DNA of 64,000 nucleotides from positions 868,001-932,000 of the forward strand of contig CANTUV010000012.1 in the NCBI GenBank assembly GCA_947685225.1. The letters are read 5' to 3'. The translations under genes and the position numbers were made by a program. A model generated the notes under the pieces. The model made no database searches and had not been told where the DNA came from. It saw only the letters and a program-made list of their open reading frames with translations. The DNA comes from Garcia nutans (Eukaryota > Streptophyta > Magnoliopsida > Malpighiales > Euphorbiaceae). Position 1 is the stretch's first letter. Each line of letters opens with the position of its first letter. Positions 1-12,117 of this stretch are shown in pieces.

Positions 1-988
1 AAATATACTATTAAGTTTCTTGCAAAAAATTATAGGCATCAACAAACAACTCATAATGTGGGTGGGGATGGACTACAAAACTGCTTTGATTAAAATTTCT
101 TTCCCAGCATAAGATAAGAGCTTGTGTTTCCATGTTTGTACTTTGTTTAGTAATCTATCCCTGAGAAATGAGAAAGTTTCAATCTTTGACTTGCCCCAAG
201 TAAAAGGTGCCCCTAAATATTTGTCCTCACTTCCCATTTATTTTACCCCTAAATTTTGAGTTATTGAGGTTTTGACTTCCTCTGGGATGTTTTTGCTGAA
301 CACAATACTTGATTTTGCTAAAATTGATACACCGACTATAAGCTTTTCCATATAAGGACAAAAGGTTGTAAAAATTTTTAGTTTCAAAAGGGTTAACCAA
401 TCCATAAATAAGTGTATCGCTTGTATACAACAAATGAAAAAGTATTAAAGCCCTGCCTTTTAGAAAGAAAAAAAAACCTTTAACAATATTAGATATAAGG
501 ACTTGACTCATTATTGCTGACAAGGCATTTGAGAGAAAGAGAAATAGGCATGAAGATAGAGGATTGCCTTGTCTTAATCCTTTAGTTGATTAGAAAGAGC
601 CGGGTATATCTCCATCTACCAGTATCTGGTAAGAGACTGAGGTGACATAGCTCATCAACAAGTTTGTGGCTCTATGGTTAGATCTCATTACTATAAGAAC
701 CCGATTAAGAAAATTCTACTCAACTCGATCATATACTTTATGCATATCTAATTTAAGTTCAAATTGCCACTGTTTCCTGATACATCAGTGTTTAACCTAT
801 GGAAAATCTCCTGGGCTAACAAAATATTATAAAAAAATTATTCTTTTATGGATAAATGCACCATGAAAGAGGCTAATGAGCTTATCCAGCTGGGGGTTTA
901 ATTTGGATTACCAGAATTTCGGAAACTATTTATATATAAAATTATAGAAGCAAATTGATTGATATTGAGAAACATGTTTAGGAGATCA
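1..988 (-). mobile_element. L1-type LINE, reverse transcriptase portion (3' part, runs off the window)
   Basis: Read on the minus strand, this stretch gives degenerate plant L1 reverse transcriptase. A segment like LDMHKVYDRVEWNFL (RT motif with the first catalytic Asp) lies around 700-760. A segment like KGLRQGNPLSSCLFLF (motif before the active site) lies around 530-600. A decayed active-site segment, LLYTSDTLIYG, lies around 400-430, where intact elements have F/Y-A-D-D. Several stops and frameshifts interrupt it, and the element continues past the left window edge. It is the continuation of the LINE at 5364-6780; the copia element at 989-5363 splits the two, and both flanks carry the same GATCA. 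The protein would nick target DNA and reverse-transcribe the LINE RNA, but this copy is dead. Confidence 0.82.
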
Positions 989-1821
989 TGTTGTGCAGCA
1001 GAAGTAAATAGTACACAAATTACTTACTATTATACAAGTAAATAGTGTATGAAATATTGTACTAAAAAAAATACCAAGAAAATTCTCAGGAAAGGCTGGA
1101 GGGGTCACAGATGATCCCGCTTAAAATTCAGTCTCCTTAGATAGAATTTTACCTAGATAATTAATAGCACAATATAACAAAACAACTACCCTTGATAATA
1201 GATATAAAACTGAGACAAAATAGCACACCAGATTTAACCCTTTTAATTTGGGATACGTCCACCGGACAAACTCCGAAAAATATTCTTTCACTATTAAAAA
1301 TAGTAGGCTTACAAGAGAGACTTCTCTAGAAATATTTCAAGAGGTAAAATTATTATAATTGAGATAAATCCAAAATAGTGGCACTCAAGTATTTCCCAAA
1401 CACTCCCAAAATAAAACCTCACGATTTTGTCACTCCCCAAATAATTCTCTCTCTCCCACACTCAAACTCATCAAAGCAATTTTGCTTTGGCTTACACTAT
1501 TTTTCATCACCAATTTTTCTTCTCTCAATTATTGTCATTGAATTGGAGGAGAAAAGGCCTAAAGGTCTTTCCCTTCAACTACACCTCTCTCTCTCTTTCT
1601 TTTGGTGTCTTTGATTTTTGAGTGTGTGTTTAGAAGAGGAAGTGAATGCCATATATATAAGCTTTTATATATGGTTGTTGGCCTAACTAATTAGGTAATT
1701 CAATATTCAATAATAGTAGCTTCAAAATTGGTGGTTTGTGATGGCTTAAAAAATGGTGGCTTGTTGATCTAACTGTAAAAAATGGTGGTTTGTTTCTCAT
1801 GTGGTTAGGTACCACCTTTTA
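989..1821 (-). repeat. copia 3' LTR
   Basis: This 833-bp copy matches 4523-5363 almost throughout. It begins TGTTGTGCAGC on the plus strand; the other end reads ...ACCTTTTA where the partner has ...ACCTTTCA, so the terminal CA (minus-strand TG) has mutated. It lacks a 9-bp segment (near 1236) found in the partner LTR, which explains most of the length difference. It contains an ATATATATAAG stretch (about 1652) that reads as a TATA-like box on the minus strand. Confidence 0.92.
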
Positions 1822-1835
1822 ATTCTCCCACTACC
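1822..1835 (-). promoter_or_regulatory. copia polypurine tract
   Basis: On the minus strand the sequence directly before the 3' LTR reads GGTAGTGGGAGAAT. This is a typical plus-strand-priming purine tract and it fixes the LTR boundary at 1821/1822. Confidence 0.75.
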
Positions 1836-1901
1836 GACCACATGAGTTAACTGTCATTCCTGTAGATGATCAACAGAACTCAAACTTTTCCCTTGGTAGA
1901 A

Positions 1902-4130
1902 TCATATCTGATCCATAGTATAGATTTTCTCAAACTGTAATTGTTTCTTCTCCAACACATCTCTGATATCAATATATTTTGATCCTAAGTGAAAGGAGGA
2001 ATTATTCCCAAGGTGGATAACACTCTGACTATCACAATAAAGTGAATATTTGTCCTGTTGAAACCAAGTTCTTCTGAGAACTTTTTCATCCACAAGAACT
2101 ATTTGCATGCTTCAATTGCAATAATGAATTCTGCTTCAGTTACAGAGAGCAATACACTTTTGTAACCTTAACTGCCATGTCTGCATCTATGTTGTCAACT
2201 AACACAAGTTTTTTATCTCTAAAGCATAAACATATTTTGGAGGCACCACAAAGATATCTCAGAATCCATTTCACTGCAGCTCAACGTTCCTTACCAGATT
2301 TTGAAAGGAACCGACTCACTACTCCCACTGTGTGAGCAATAACTGGCTGTGTGTATACTATGGCATATATCAAACTTCCAACTGTTGAAGCATATGAAAC
2401 TCTATCCATCTCTTCCTTCTTCTTTTCCATTGAAGGGCTTTGTTTGAACTAAGCTTAAAAGTGATTAGTAAGATGACAACTAACCTTTAGCTTTGTTCAT
2501 GTTGAACCTTTGAAGTACTTTATCAATGTACTTCTCTTGTGATAACCATAACTTCTTGGCGTCTCTCTCTCTGATTATCTTCATGCCAAGAATTTGTATT
2601 GATGGTCCTAAGTCTTTCATAGCAAAAGACTTACTCAACTTTTTCTTCAAGCTGTTGATTCTGAAAACATTCTGGCCAACAATCAACATATAATCCACAT
2701 ATAATAAAAGGATGATGAAATCGTCATCAGAGAATTTCTTCACAAAAAACACAAATGGTCTGAAGTAGTCTTCATATACTCTTGCTCCTCCATAACTGAC
2801 TCAAACTTCTTATACCATTGTCTCGGTGCCTTTTACAAGCCATACAGACTTTTCTTCAATCTGTAGACATAATCTTCTTTTCCTCTTTTCATGAAATTCT
2901 CTAGTTGTTCTATATATATCTCTTACTCCAAGTCACCATGAAGGAAGGCAGTCTTTACATCCATCTGCTCAATCTCCAAGTCGAGACTTGCAGCTAATCC
3001 CAGTACTGTACGAATGGATGTCATATTCACCACTGATGGAAAAATCTCATCAAAGTCAATCCCTTTCCTTTGGCTGAATCCATTAATAACTAATCTGGCT
3101 TTGAATCATGGCTGTGAACTGTGTTCATCATGTTTTATCCTGAACACCCATTTATTCTTCAAAACCCTCTTGCCTGTTGGCAACTTTACCAGCTCAAATG
3201 GTTTATTCTCATGCAAGAATTTCAACTTATCTTGCATGGCTTCTAGGAAATCTTCAGGTTTTCCCCCATCAGTAAGTAACATATACTGATCATTAGAGTA
3301 TCTAGTAGAAGATTATTCGACTCTAATAGATTTTCTCAATGGTTCGTGAGCTGTATCTGGTATTGGTGGCTGAAAATCATCTTCATCAGAATCTTTATTT
3401 GGTTGATTCTAAATGGGAGCATCATCATCAACAATATTCTACTGGCCATCTTCAATTTCATCTCCAATCTACTTCGGTACCACTTTTTGGAGGAACTAAT
3501 TCAAGATTAGTCGAACTACCATCGGATCTAGAAACATTCTAGGCTTTCTCAATATCTTTGATGGTCTCATTTTCAACAAACGCATCACGACTTCTAACAA
3601 GCTTCTTCTGAACTGGATCATAGGATCAATAGCTAAGCTCATCTTGACCATACCCAACAAACACACATTGTTGTGTTTTAGCATCTAGCTTATACTGCTT
3701 ATCCTTTGGTATGTGCACAAATACCCTGCACCCAAATGCTCTTAAGCAATTATAAGAGACATCCATTCAAGACCGTATTCTTTCTGGAATGTCAAACTTC
3801 AAAGGAATACACTGTGAAAGATTCACAACATGAACCGCTACACTCAATGCTTCTGCCCAAAAATGACTTTTGAAGCTTTGCATGCGATATCAAACATATA
3901 ACCCTCTCAATGAGAGTCCTATTCATTCTCTCAATTACACCATTTAACTGAGTAATTTTTGGTAGTGTCAGCTTGTGTCGAATGCCCTGCTCCTTGCAAT
4001 ATCTCTGAAGTGATCCAATATACTCACCCTCATTATTTGACTTAATACACTTCAATTTCTTCCCAGTTTCTATTTCAACTAGGGCATGAAACTGTTTAAA
4101 TACCTTTACAACTTGATCTTTATTTTTCAA
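1902..4130 (-). pseudogene. copia pol remnant: integrase, reverse transcriptase, RNase H
   Basis: Minus-strand fragments in several frames make up a decayed copia polyprotein. Integrase core lies at 4130-3792, with KCIKSNNEGEY and a following G-V-I-E-R-M-N-R-T segment. A post-integrase segment of the type LRAFGC..VFVHIPKD lies around 3750-3690. The RT palm lies at 2752-2480, with LLLYVDYMLIVGQ where active elements have YVDD, so the second catalytic Asp is Tyr. RNase H lies at 2108-1902, with SLYCDSQSVIHL and HLGSKYIDIR. The similarity looks closest to Tnt1/Tork-like copia, a judgement from recalled motifs. Stops and frameshifts separate all the blocks, so no functional polyprotein is possible. 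Confidence 0.88.
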
Positions 4131-4509
4131 GGTATAAACCTACAGTTTTCTTGAACAATCATTAATGAAAGTCGCGAAATAAGAGGAGCCACTTTTCACT
4201 AATTCCATTAGGATCAGAATTTGTTTAAATCTTCAGAGTTTCTCAAAACTCTGGCAATGAAAAAAAAATACTATCAGAGCAAGCACCTTATACTTACTCA
4301 TGCTCAAGTTCTCATTCTTCATTTATCTTGTCATCGGATTTAGTCACACTAAACACCGGTAAATACATCTTCTTCTCAAATAGGAGATCATTCATCTTAT
4401 TTCTCCATATGCGGTAATTCGAGCTATTTAGGCTGATCATCATGCTTAACTTTGCCTCCATCTCTTTAACACAAAGAGGTTAACTCTAATACTGCGTGCT
4501 TGAACCAAT

Positions 4510-4520
4510 CTCTGATACCA
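4510..4520 (-). other. copia primer-binding site
   Basis: The plus-strand text CTCTGATACCA gives TGGTATCAGAG on the minus strand, two bases inside the 5' LTR. It matches the initiator-methionine tRNA 3' end used by many plant copia elements. Confidence 0.88.
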
Positions 4521-4522
4521 CT

Positions 4523-5363
4523 TGTTGTGCAGCGGAAGTAAATAGCACACAAATTACTTACTATTATACAAGTAAATAGTATATGAAATATTATACTAAA
4601 AATAAATGCTAAAAAAATTTCCAGGAAAGGCTGGAGGGGTCACAGACGGTCTCGCTTAAAACTCAGCCTCCTTAGACAGAATTTTACCTGGATAATTAAT
4701 AGCACAATATAACAAAACAACTATCCTTGATAATAGCTATAAAACTGAGATAAAATAGCACACCAGATTTAACGTGGTTCACCCTTTTAATTTGGGCTAC
4801 GTCCACGGGACAAACTCCGAAAAATATTCTTCCACTATTAAAAATAGTAGACTTACAAGAGAGACTTCTCTAAAAATATTTCTAGAGGTACAATTATTAC
4901 AATTGAGATAAACCCAAAATAGTGGCACTCAAGTGTTTCCCAAACACTCCCAAAATAAAATCTCACTATTTTGTCACTCCCCAAATAATTCTCTCTCTCT
5001 CACTCAAACTCATCAAAGTAATTTTGCTTTGGCTTACACCATTTTTCATCACCAATTTTTCTTCTCTCAATTCTTGTCATTGAATTGGAGGAGGAAAGGC
5101 CTAAAGACCTTTTCCTTCAACTACACCTCTCTCTCTCTTTCTTTTAGTGTCTTTGATTTTTGAGTGTGAGTTTAGAAGAGGAAGTGAATGCCATATATAT
5201 AAGCTTTCACATATGGTTGTTGGCCTAACTAATTAGGCAATTCAACATTCAATAATGGTGGCTTCAAAATTGGTGGTTTGTGATGGCTTCAAAAATGGTG
5301 GCTTGTTAATCTAATTGTCAAAAATGGTGGCTTATTTCTCATGTGGTTAGGTACCACCTTTCA
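4523..5363 (-). repeat. copia 5' LTR
   Basis: This 841-bp copy has intact TG...CA ends and is flanked on its outer side by the GATCA target duplication. Its TATATATAAG stretch near 5195-5204 lies in the position expected of the element promoter on the minus strand. By eye it differs from the 3' LTR by scattered substitutions and one 9-bp gap, so the insertion is not very recent. Confidence 0.92.
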
Positions 5364-6780
5364 GATCATACCTTTGGGATTAGAACAATATTATTTCTAT
5401 TAAGGTGTCTATTTATAGAGCCAAAATTAAAGGTTTCTTAAACTACTGTTATGACATCTGATTTAATTATTTGCCAGTGCTTCTGAAAAAAGAAACCAGG
5501 GAACCCATCTGGTCTTGGTGCTTTGTAAGCTTCAAACTGGAAAGTGACTAAAAATATTTCCTGCTCTATGGGAATGACTATGATAGAGGAATTAAGATGG
5601 TCTCCCACACAAGATTCAATAAGTTGAATGATTTTTTCTACATCATAAATTCGACTAGCTGTATATAAAGATTTGAAGAAGTTCACCACCTCTGACTTAA
5701 CTTCCTCCTCTTTCTCAATCTAGCCACCATCATTTGATATGAGCCTATTTACTTCTCTACAAGATTGTGGCATGAAAAAATTTCATGTTCTTGCCTCCTG
5801 TTTGTAACCACTTCGGCCTATAGAGTTGGAACCACTACAACTCTTCAATTAACCATCGTTTCTCTAGTTCTTTCAGTAAGATTTGTTCCCTTTTTGAAAA
5901 GTCTTCATAACAATCAGCAGTGTAAAGTTGTTCTATATCATTTTTAAGGGAATTAATTCTATTTTTGGCATTGAGATTTGAATTTTTAGTCCATTGTCTC
6001 AATTTTAATTCAATATAGTCCAACTTCTTCATCAGGACAAAAGTGTTGGAGCCTTGTACAATAGCATCCCATGTAGTATAAATCAAATTAATATATTCAG
6101 ATTTCTCCAGCCACTTCAGTGTAAACTTGAAATGGGTTTTGCAATGTCTCTTTTAAGGGGCAAGATTAAGGATTAGTGATATATGGTCTAGGAAACTCTC
6201 ATGAATAATTGAAGCTCTTTCATAAAGCAATCTCCATGTCAGATTACTTAAGCCCCCATCAAGCCTCTGTTGAATATTGTGTCTACCTCCTTGTTTATTC
6301 GACAAGGTGAAATGGGGCCTTTAAATCCCAGATCAATCATCTCTAGCTCTTGTATCCATTTCGCAAAACAGTCACTCCTGTATAAGTTAATTGGTCCTCC
6401 TCCTTGTTTTTCTTCCAAATAGGTTACTTGATTAAAATACCCCACACATATCCAAGGGGTAGTTGAACCTAGATTCAACCATTTCAGAGCCTCAAAAACC
6501 TCTGCTTTGCCTCATTTATATGGACAACATATACAAAGGTTATAACAAAAAATAAAAAATAAAAGTTTGGGTCATAAACAAAAGCATGAATACAATTATG
6601 ATCTTTACAGATGGTCTGGATTAGCCAATTACCTTGCCACTAGAGAGAAATATCACCAGCTCGACCTCTTAGCTCCGTATATTCTGCAAACTCGAAAGCC
6701 CATTCTACTTCTATAGAATTCCATCACGCCATGACTTTGTTTAGTTTGAGCTAAGAATACCAAACCAGGGTGGTATCAGA
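5364..6780 (-). mobile_element. L1-type LINE, endonuclease and first part of reverse transcriptase
   Basis: On the minus strand from about 6770 downwards the translation resembles the start of a plant L1 endonuclease (a VFLAQTK-like segment). At 6478-6248 it gives PWICVGYFNQVTYLEEKQGG, where intact elements have G-D-F-N; the Asp needed for catalysis is Tyr here. At 5689-5438 it gives KAPRPDGFPGFFFQKHW, the hallmark segment at the start of L1 RT, and just before 5364 LNRNNIVLIPK. Reading then resumes left of the copia insertion (1-988). Multiple stops and frameshifts are present. The 5' boundary near 6780 is approximate, and no 5' target duplication could be assigned because the 3' end lies outside the window. 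Confidence 0.85.
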
Positions 6781-8190
6781 GGTAAGGGAAAATTACACTG
6801 TATACCATAGAAAAAGCTTTACTTTTCATAAATATGGCAGCGCATTTTTTTTACAAATTCACTTTTTTTATGGTATTTTTATTTTTTTTTATTTTTAAAT
6901 TTATTTTTATTTAAATTTTTTTAACATCATATTTTTAATATACATATAATATATATATATATATAATATACAAAATACACATTCAGCAATACAAATTATA
7001 TCTATAACACATCTACAATACGTTTACGATATATTTACATAATATTTTTAATATTTATTTAATATTATTTTTTTTAATTTTTATTCTCAAAATATCCACA
7101 TAACATTCACACAATATTCATACAATATACAATAACTTTTACATAAAATACATACAACTTAGATAACAAATACATAACATACACACAACATCTATAATAC
7201 ATCTACAACATCTACAAAATATACACAACACATCTATGAAACATACACAATACATCTATCAAATATATATATATATATAATATCTACATAATGAAATTGT
7301 ATGTATTTTTAATTATTTTTTAAGTATATAATATGTAAAATTTGTTTAAAAATAAATTTAATAAATTTTCTTAGTATATTTTTATATATTTTTATTTTAT
7401 TTTTATTTTTGAGTGTTATTTATTTTTATAATTAAAATTATTTTTTTTATTTTATAAAAAATTATAATTTTTATATGATGAAAAATATTTTTAAATATTA
7501 ATTTTTATTATTTTATTAAAATATTTTTATTTAATAGTAAAATTTTTAAAAAATAAAATTTGAATTAAAATATTAATTATATTAAGGGAAGCGGTATTTT
7601 TTTTAAAATATTTTATTTTAGTAAAAAAATGAGATATTTTTGAAATTTTATACTAATTTTTTTAAATATTTTTAATTTTTATATTTTTATAATAAAAATT
7701 ATTTTTAGATAATTATGTGAATGTCTCTAGAGGCAACCATTAATTTTTTTTTTTGAATCGGAGGCAACCATTAATTTAAAATACTATTTTATAAGAATAA
7801 ATAGTAGTCGGATTAGTTGAATTTTAGTAGTCGGTCAATCCGATCACTAATAATGGATCAAAAAAAATTTATATTTAAAAATTAACTATTATAAAATGGT
7901 TCAATCAAATTTAATTGAATTCATTAAATTTTATTATGGAGTTAAATAGAATTTATTGATAAATATATAACCTAAAATCAATTAAATCAATCCATTGAAA
8001 TTTAAATGACCTATTAGATTAGTTAATTTTCTGTCGAATGAGTACAGTTTGAAAATTTTTGTTCATGCCTACTATCATATATCAAATTTCAATTTTAGGC
8101 AAATGGTGTAGGGTCCACCTATGGGTCCATCCGATGTGGGTCCACATACATCGTATAAAATCTCCTAGTTCCTTATTTTTTTTGTGCTAA
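6781..8190. other. AT-rich spacer, no gene seen
   Basis: This is extremely A/T-rich intergenic DNA. It holds AT dinucleotide runs (near 6948-6968 and 7265-7282) and a loose array of ACATAC / ACATCTA-type words (7080-7260), but no reading frame or recognisable element. The last part (8100-8160) has three closely spaced GGGTCCA words of unknown meaning. Confidence 0.7.
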
Positions 8191-8596
8191 TATAATGTCC
8201 TCGACTCTCCACTTCGATGGCCTAGGAAACGAGAATCATCAAAGAAAAGAGAGGGAAAATTGTGGCAGAAGTGTGAGAGTCTCTCTTCTGCAAATCATGT
8301 AATATAAAAACCCAATTCAATTTTACTGTTAAATCCTAACAAATTCCCAAATTCTGACCCTAAAATCACTCTTCAAACCCACACAAAAACCTGGCAAATC
8401 ACTCTGTTCTCTTCAGTACTTAGTTTTTTGAACAACTAATTTCAGCGGACCCAAGCGAAAAGCCAGTACGGTGAAACCCTAGAAACTGAAATTCATAATG
8501 AGTTGCTTGTTTTTCTGAAGAAGCAGAGCGTTAGGGTTTTTTATTTTGTTAGTCTTATTCTGTCTCTCTAGAGCTCTCGATTGCTTTTGCGACACC
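8190..8596 (+). promoter_or_regulatory. Tra1/TRRAP promoter and 5' UTR, with telo-box and a short uORF
   Basis: The base composition changes sharply from the AT spacer to pyrimidine-rich leader-like DNA. A telo-box word AAACCCTAG (8475-8483) and an inverted AGGGTTT (8532-8538) lie 60-120 bp before the start codon. These words are common near the start of plant housekeeping genes. A six-codon upstream ORF (ATG at 8498, ending TGA) precedes the main start. The transcription start cannot be placed from sequence alone. Confidence 0.5.
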
Positions 8597-11432
8597 ATGA
8601 GTCCTATTCAGAATTTTGAGCAACATTCTCGCCATCTGATGGAGCCTGACCTCCGTATGCTTTCTATCTCTCTTTCTCTCATTACTTTTGCTGGTTGGTT
8701 TATGAGAAAATTAGGGGAAGTGTGTTAGTTAAGGGAAGTCTGTTGGTACAAGTAAAATGGTTGTTATGAGAAGTTTTGTTAATTTTCTTAAATTTTCTTG
8801 AATTTGAATTTGGTATAAATTGTTTGTTTTGGTAATTTCTCCCCATTTAATTTTGAAACAGCAATTCAAACAAGGCTACAGTTGGCAATGGAGGTGCGGG
8901 ATAGTCTTGAGATTGCTCACACAGCAGAGTACTTAAATTTCCTTAAATGTTACTTCAGGGCATTCTCAGTAATTCTTTTACAAATTACAAAACCGCAGTT
9001 TGTTGATAATCCAGAGCATAAGCTTAGAAATATTGTTGTAGAGATTCTCAATCGTCTCCCTCATAGTGAAGTTCTTCGCCCCTTTGTTCAGGACCTTTTG
9101 AAAGTTGCAATGCAAGTCATTACTACAGATAATGAAGAAAATGGGTTGATTTGCATTCGGATTATCTTTGATCTTCTTAGGAATTTTAGTCTAACTCTAG
9201 AAAATGAAGTTCAGCCATTCTTAGACTTTGTATGCAAGATATATCATAATTTTAAATCAACTGTTAGCCATTTCTTTGATAATACAGCTCCACCCTTGGA
9301 GGATATTAAACCAAAGGAGACTTCTTCTTCTGATCAAGTGATTACTGGTGCTGCATTTGTTGGAAATGGGCAGCTTAATCCAAGCACCCGCTCATTCAAG
9401 ATAGTTACAGAAAGTCCACTTGTAGTTATGTTTTTGTTTCAATTGTATGGCCGGCTTGTTCGAACTAATATACCTCACTTGTTGCCTTTGATGGTTGCTG
9501 CAATATCTGTTCCGGGTCCTGACAAGGTTCCTCCCAGTTTGAAGAGTCACTTCATTGAATTGAAAGGTGCACAGGTTAAGGTGAGTGGTCATTTCTCAGG
9601 ACGTCTTTTCACATTTTTCCCTTGCAAATATTGTTGCTAAATTGTCATTGTATCTGTAAGGATTCTGGTTGAGAGTAAATTGGAAGTTTATCATGTGCTA
9701 TATCTAGTCTATGTATAACAAGACAAATTTTTGCTTTTCCAAATTATGCAATTCCTGTCTAAGAATTGAATAGAAATCTTAAGCGTTGGGAACATATCCT
9801 TTTAGCATGGATCTATAAGTTGGGAGATTCCCTTAATCCAGCCAGCTTGGGGATTGCAGAGATGATTCCTTAAAGAAAAATAATTGAAACAATTCTTTTA
9901 TTGCCCAGGCTTTCCAAGCGGCTCGAGATTAAATCTGAAGTAGTTCAAGGGTGGGTAGTCTAGTCTATTCAGTTTCAAGGAAATTAAGATATTGCACATT
10001 AATTTTGTGGAGCCAATTTGATCTCTTAATGCTAGATGAATTTTAGCATTTTCGGCCTAGATGAATTTTAGCATTTTTACTCATACAGTGGAAATCTTCC
10101 AAAAAAGGTTATGCAAATCGCTCATGTGCCTCTACTTGCAAAATTATCAAAGCTTTCTATTAAAGCTAATCTTGTATCTTTTCATATGCGCTTTGGGGAC
10201 TGCAATTTTATCTATTCTAATTGGGGAGAGATGTAAAATAGATGTCATGTCTCTAGAAGAGACCAAATAGAGCTATGAAGCATAAATGAGAGTACTATAC
10301 TCATACTAGTGAAGCTTAATTATTTATATTTTAATGAATTTCTTTCTTCTAAGCAATTTTTTGTTGATTATTCACTATCTTAATTGTTACAGACAGTATC
10401 CTTCTTAACTTACTTGTTGAAGAGTTTTGCTGATTATATAAGGCCTCATGAGGAAAGCATATGTAAAAGCATTGTGAATCTTCTTGTTACATGTTCAGAC
10501 TCTGTGTCCATTAGAAAGGTGAAGAATTTCTTGCCTATAATTTCCTCACTTTGTCAATTTGTTTTCTTTTTTCTCTTGTGGTGTTAATGTTGACATTTGA
10601 GCCTGTTCTTGCAGGAATTGTTAGTTGCTTTAAAGCATGTCCTTGTAACAGATTTCAAGAGGGGTTTATTTCCATTAATTGATACACTTTTAGAAGAGAG
10701 GTAAGATCTTTGATATTGTATTATTTAGTAAGCACAAACTGCCTTAAGTTGCTAGAAAATACTGAATTTTCATATTAGTAGGCATGTTGGAGGCGAAGAA
10801 AAAAAAACAATGCTTATCATCATATTATTTGCATTATTTTGTATAGAAAAATAACTTATTGAAAATTTTGAAAAAGAAGAGGAAGAAAAGAAAAAAAAAT
10901 TGAATATGCACATTATAGTACTATTATTGGGAACTTCTCTGTCCACCTATGAAATCATTTGATAGAACACAAAAGTAATTAAATTTATCTGCATTTCTAA
11001 TGAAAATATTTAAAAATTTTATTTGCTAAGTCAAGAAGTATGATATAGTTGCCGATGTTTGCAAGGAATAGAGTAGTTTATGCTTGTTGTGCTTGTCTAG
11101 CTGCTTTTTGTAATTGAGCCAATTGCAACTTTTTGTTTGTGTTGTTCGTTTATTTTATTACTTCCCCTTTGATTCATGCTATTTTAACTATTTCAGTGTT
11201 TAAATCTTTTGAACCTCTTTTAATTGGTATGCATACAACTCTTAAGTTTCTAGATGGGTTGCAATTTTGGAGCTTGGATTTCTTATTGCATTCTAAACAT
11301 TTCTTCCTGAAACTCCATTCCAGGGTTTTAGTTGGAACTGGTCGAGCATGCTATGAGACATTGAGGCCATTGGCTTATAGTCTGCTGGCGGAGATTGTTC
11401 ATCATGTTCGGAGTGACCTTTCCTTATCACAG
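8597..11432 (+). pseudogene. Tra1 block 1: exons 1-5, N-terminal HEAT region, undamaged
   Basis: The start ATG at 8597 gives MSPIQNFEQHSR, matching the conserved N-terminus of plant Tra1. Exon 1 ends at 8654 inside a Pro codon completed at 8862. The five exons give 366 in-frame codons (58+719, 126 and 86+109 bases, all consistent with phase), with GT-AG borders throughout and no stop. Alpha-helical HEAT-type sequence such as EYLNFLKCYFRAFSVILLQ is evident. The block ends at SDLSLSQ (11432). A transcript running past it would enter intron and retroelement DNA, so at most a truncated N-terminal fragment of about 370 residues plus intron-encoded residues could be made. Confidence 0.93.
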
Positions 11433-11984
11433 GTTCTGTTTTCATAAGATGCGTTAGGGTTATAAATATAAAATATTTTGTGATATACCCATACAAGTTA
11501 TAATGTTACTCATTTAGATTACTTTTTTTTGTGTGCGAATTTATGAAAATAGTAATAGCAAAATCCATTAATTTATATATTTATCATATATTTAAAACTT
11601 GAATTAAATATCCTAGATGATAAATATATCTTAAAATGATTGAATAGAAAAGATATAAGAAAACATAACAAAAAATTTATTTGACTCAAAGTTTGCAGTT
11701 AGTGGCTTCATATTATGTTTCATTATGAAGTTGCATTATGAATTCTAGTTTCAAATTAAACATGATTTTCTACAAGAAGTAGGAAGACTAAAAATAAAAA
11801 TAACAATGATTGACTTAGTTTATTCTTTGGAAACAATAGATATTAGTTTTGTCTTTGTAAAAAATAGATATTAGTTTATTCTATGTATTTAATTCTTTTT
11901 TTTTTTAATTTAAATGAGGAGCAAGACAGTAAAATATGAATTTTTACCATCCATATCTAGAAGACACCATTGCTTTTATGTTTT
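11433..11984 (+). other. Remaining Tra1 intron 5, left flank of the gypsy insertion
   Basis: This AT-rich intron sequence follows the donor at 11433 (GTTCTG). It holds no coding similarity. Its right edge is the first copy of a 68-bp repeated gypsy leader (11985), which marks the left junction between host and retroelement. Confidence 0.6.
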
Positions 11985-12117
11985 TGTGAACCTCTAATTC
12001 CACCCAAAAAGGATTTGGATGAACATTCACTTGTTGTTGGGAGTCGCCAGATTGTGAACCTCTAATTCCACCCAAAAAGGATTTGGATGAACATTCACTT
12101 GTTGTTGGGAGTCGCCA
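11985..12117 (-). repeat. Duplicated gypsy PBS/leader segment (68-bp period)
   Basis: The segment beginning TGTGAACCTCTAATTCC occurs at 11985 and again at 12053. Each copy runs to GGGAGTCGCCA, which on the minus strand is TGGCGACTCCC, the presumed primer-binding site. A third, diverged copy (15391-15458) follows LTR B. The tandem pair sits exactly at the host/element junction. Confidence 0.75.

Larger units (their letters stand above)
989..5363 (-). mobile_element. Ty1/copia LTR retrotransposon, internally deleted, nested in a LINE
   Basis: Two direct repeats (989-1821 and 4523-5363) flank about 2.7 kb of internal sequence. The 5-bp target duplication GATCA is perfect on both sides (984-988 and 5364-5368). 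On the minus strand, a primer-binding site TGGTATCAGAG (4520-4510, initiator-Met tRNA type) follows the 5' LTR, and a purine tract (1835-1822) precedes the 3' LTR. Order on the minus strand is 5' LTR, PBS, about 380 bp of residual leader, integrase, reverse transcriptase, RNase H, PPT, 3' LTR. Integrase before RT is the copia order. Gag, protease and the N-terminal part of integrase are missing, since an intact internal region is usually over 4 kb. It cannot move on its own. Confidence 0.93.

Noticed and set aside
1378..1614. 78-codon frame and its counterpart at 4933-5163
   Set aside because: Both are the same segment of the copia LTRs on the non-coding strand.
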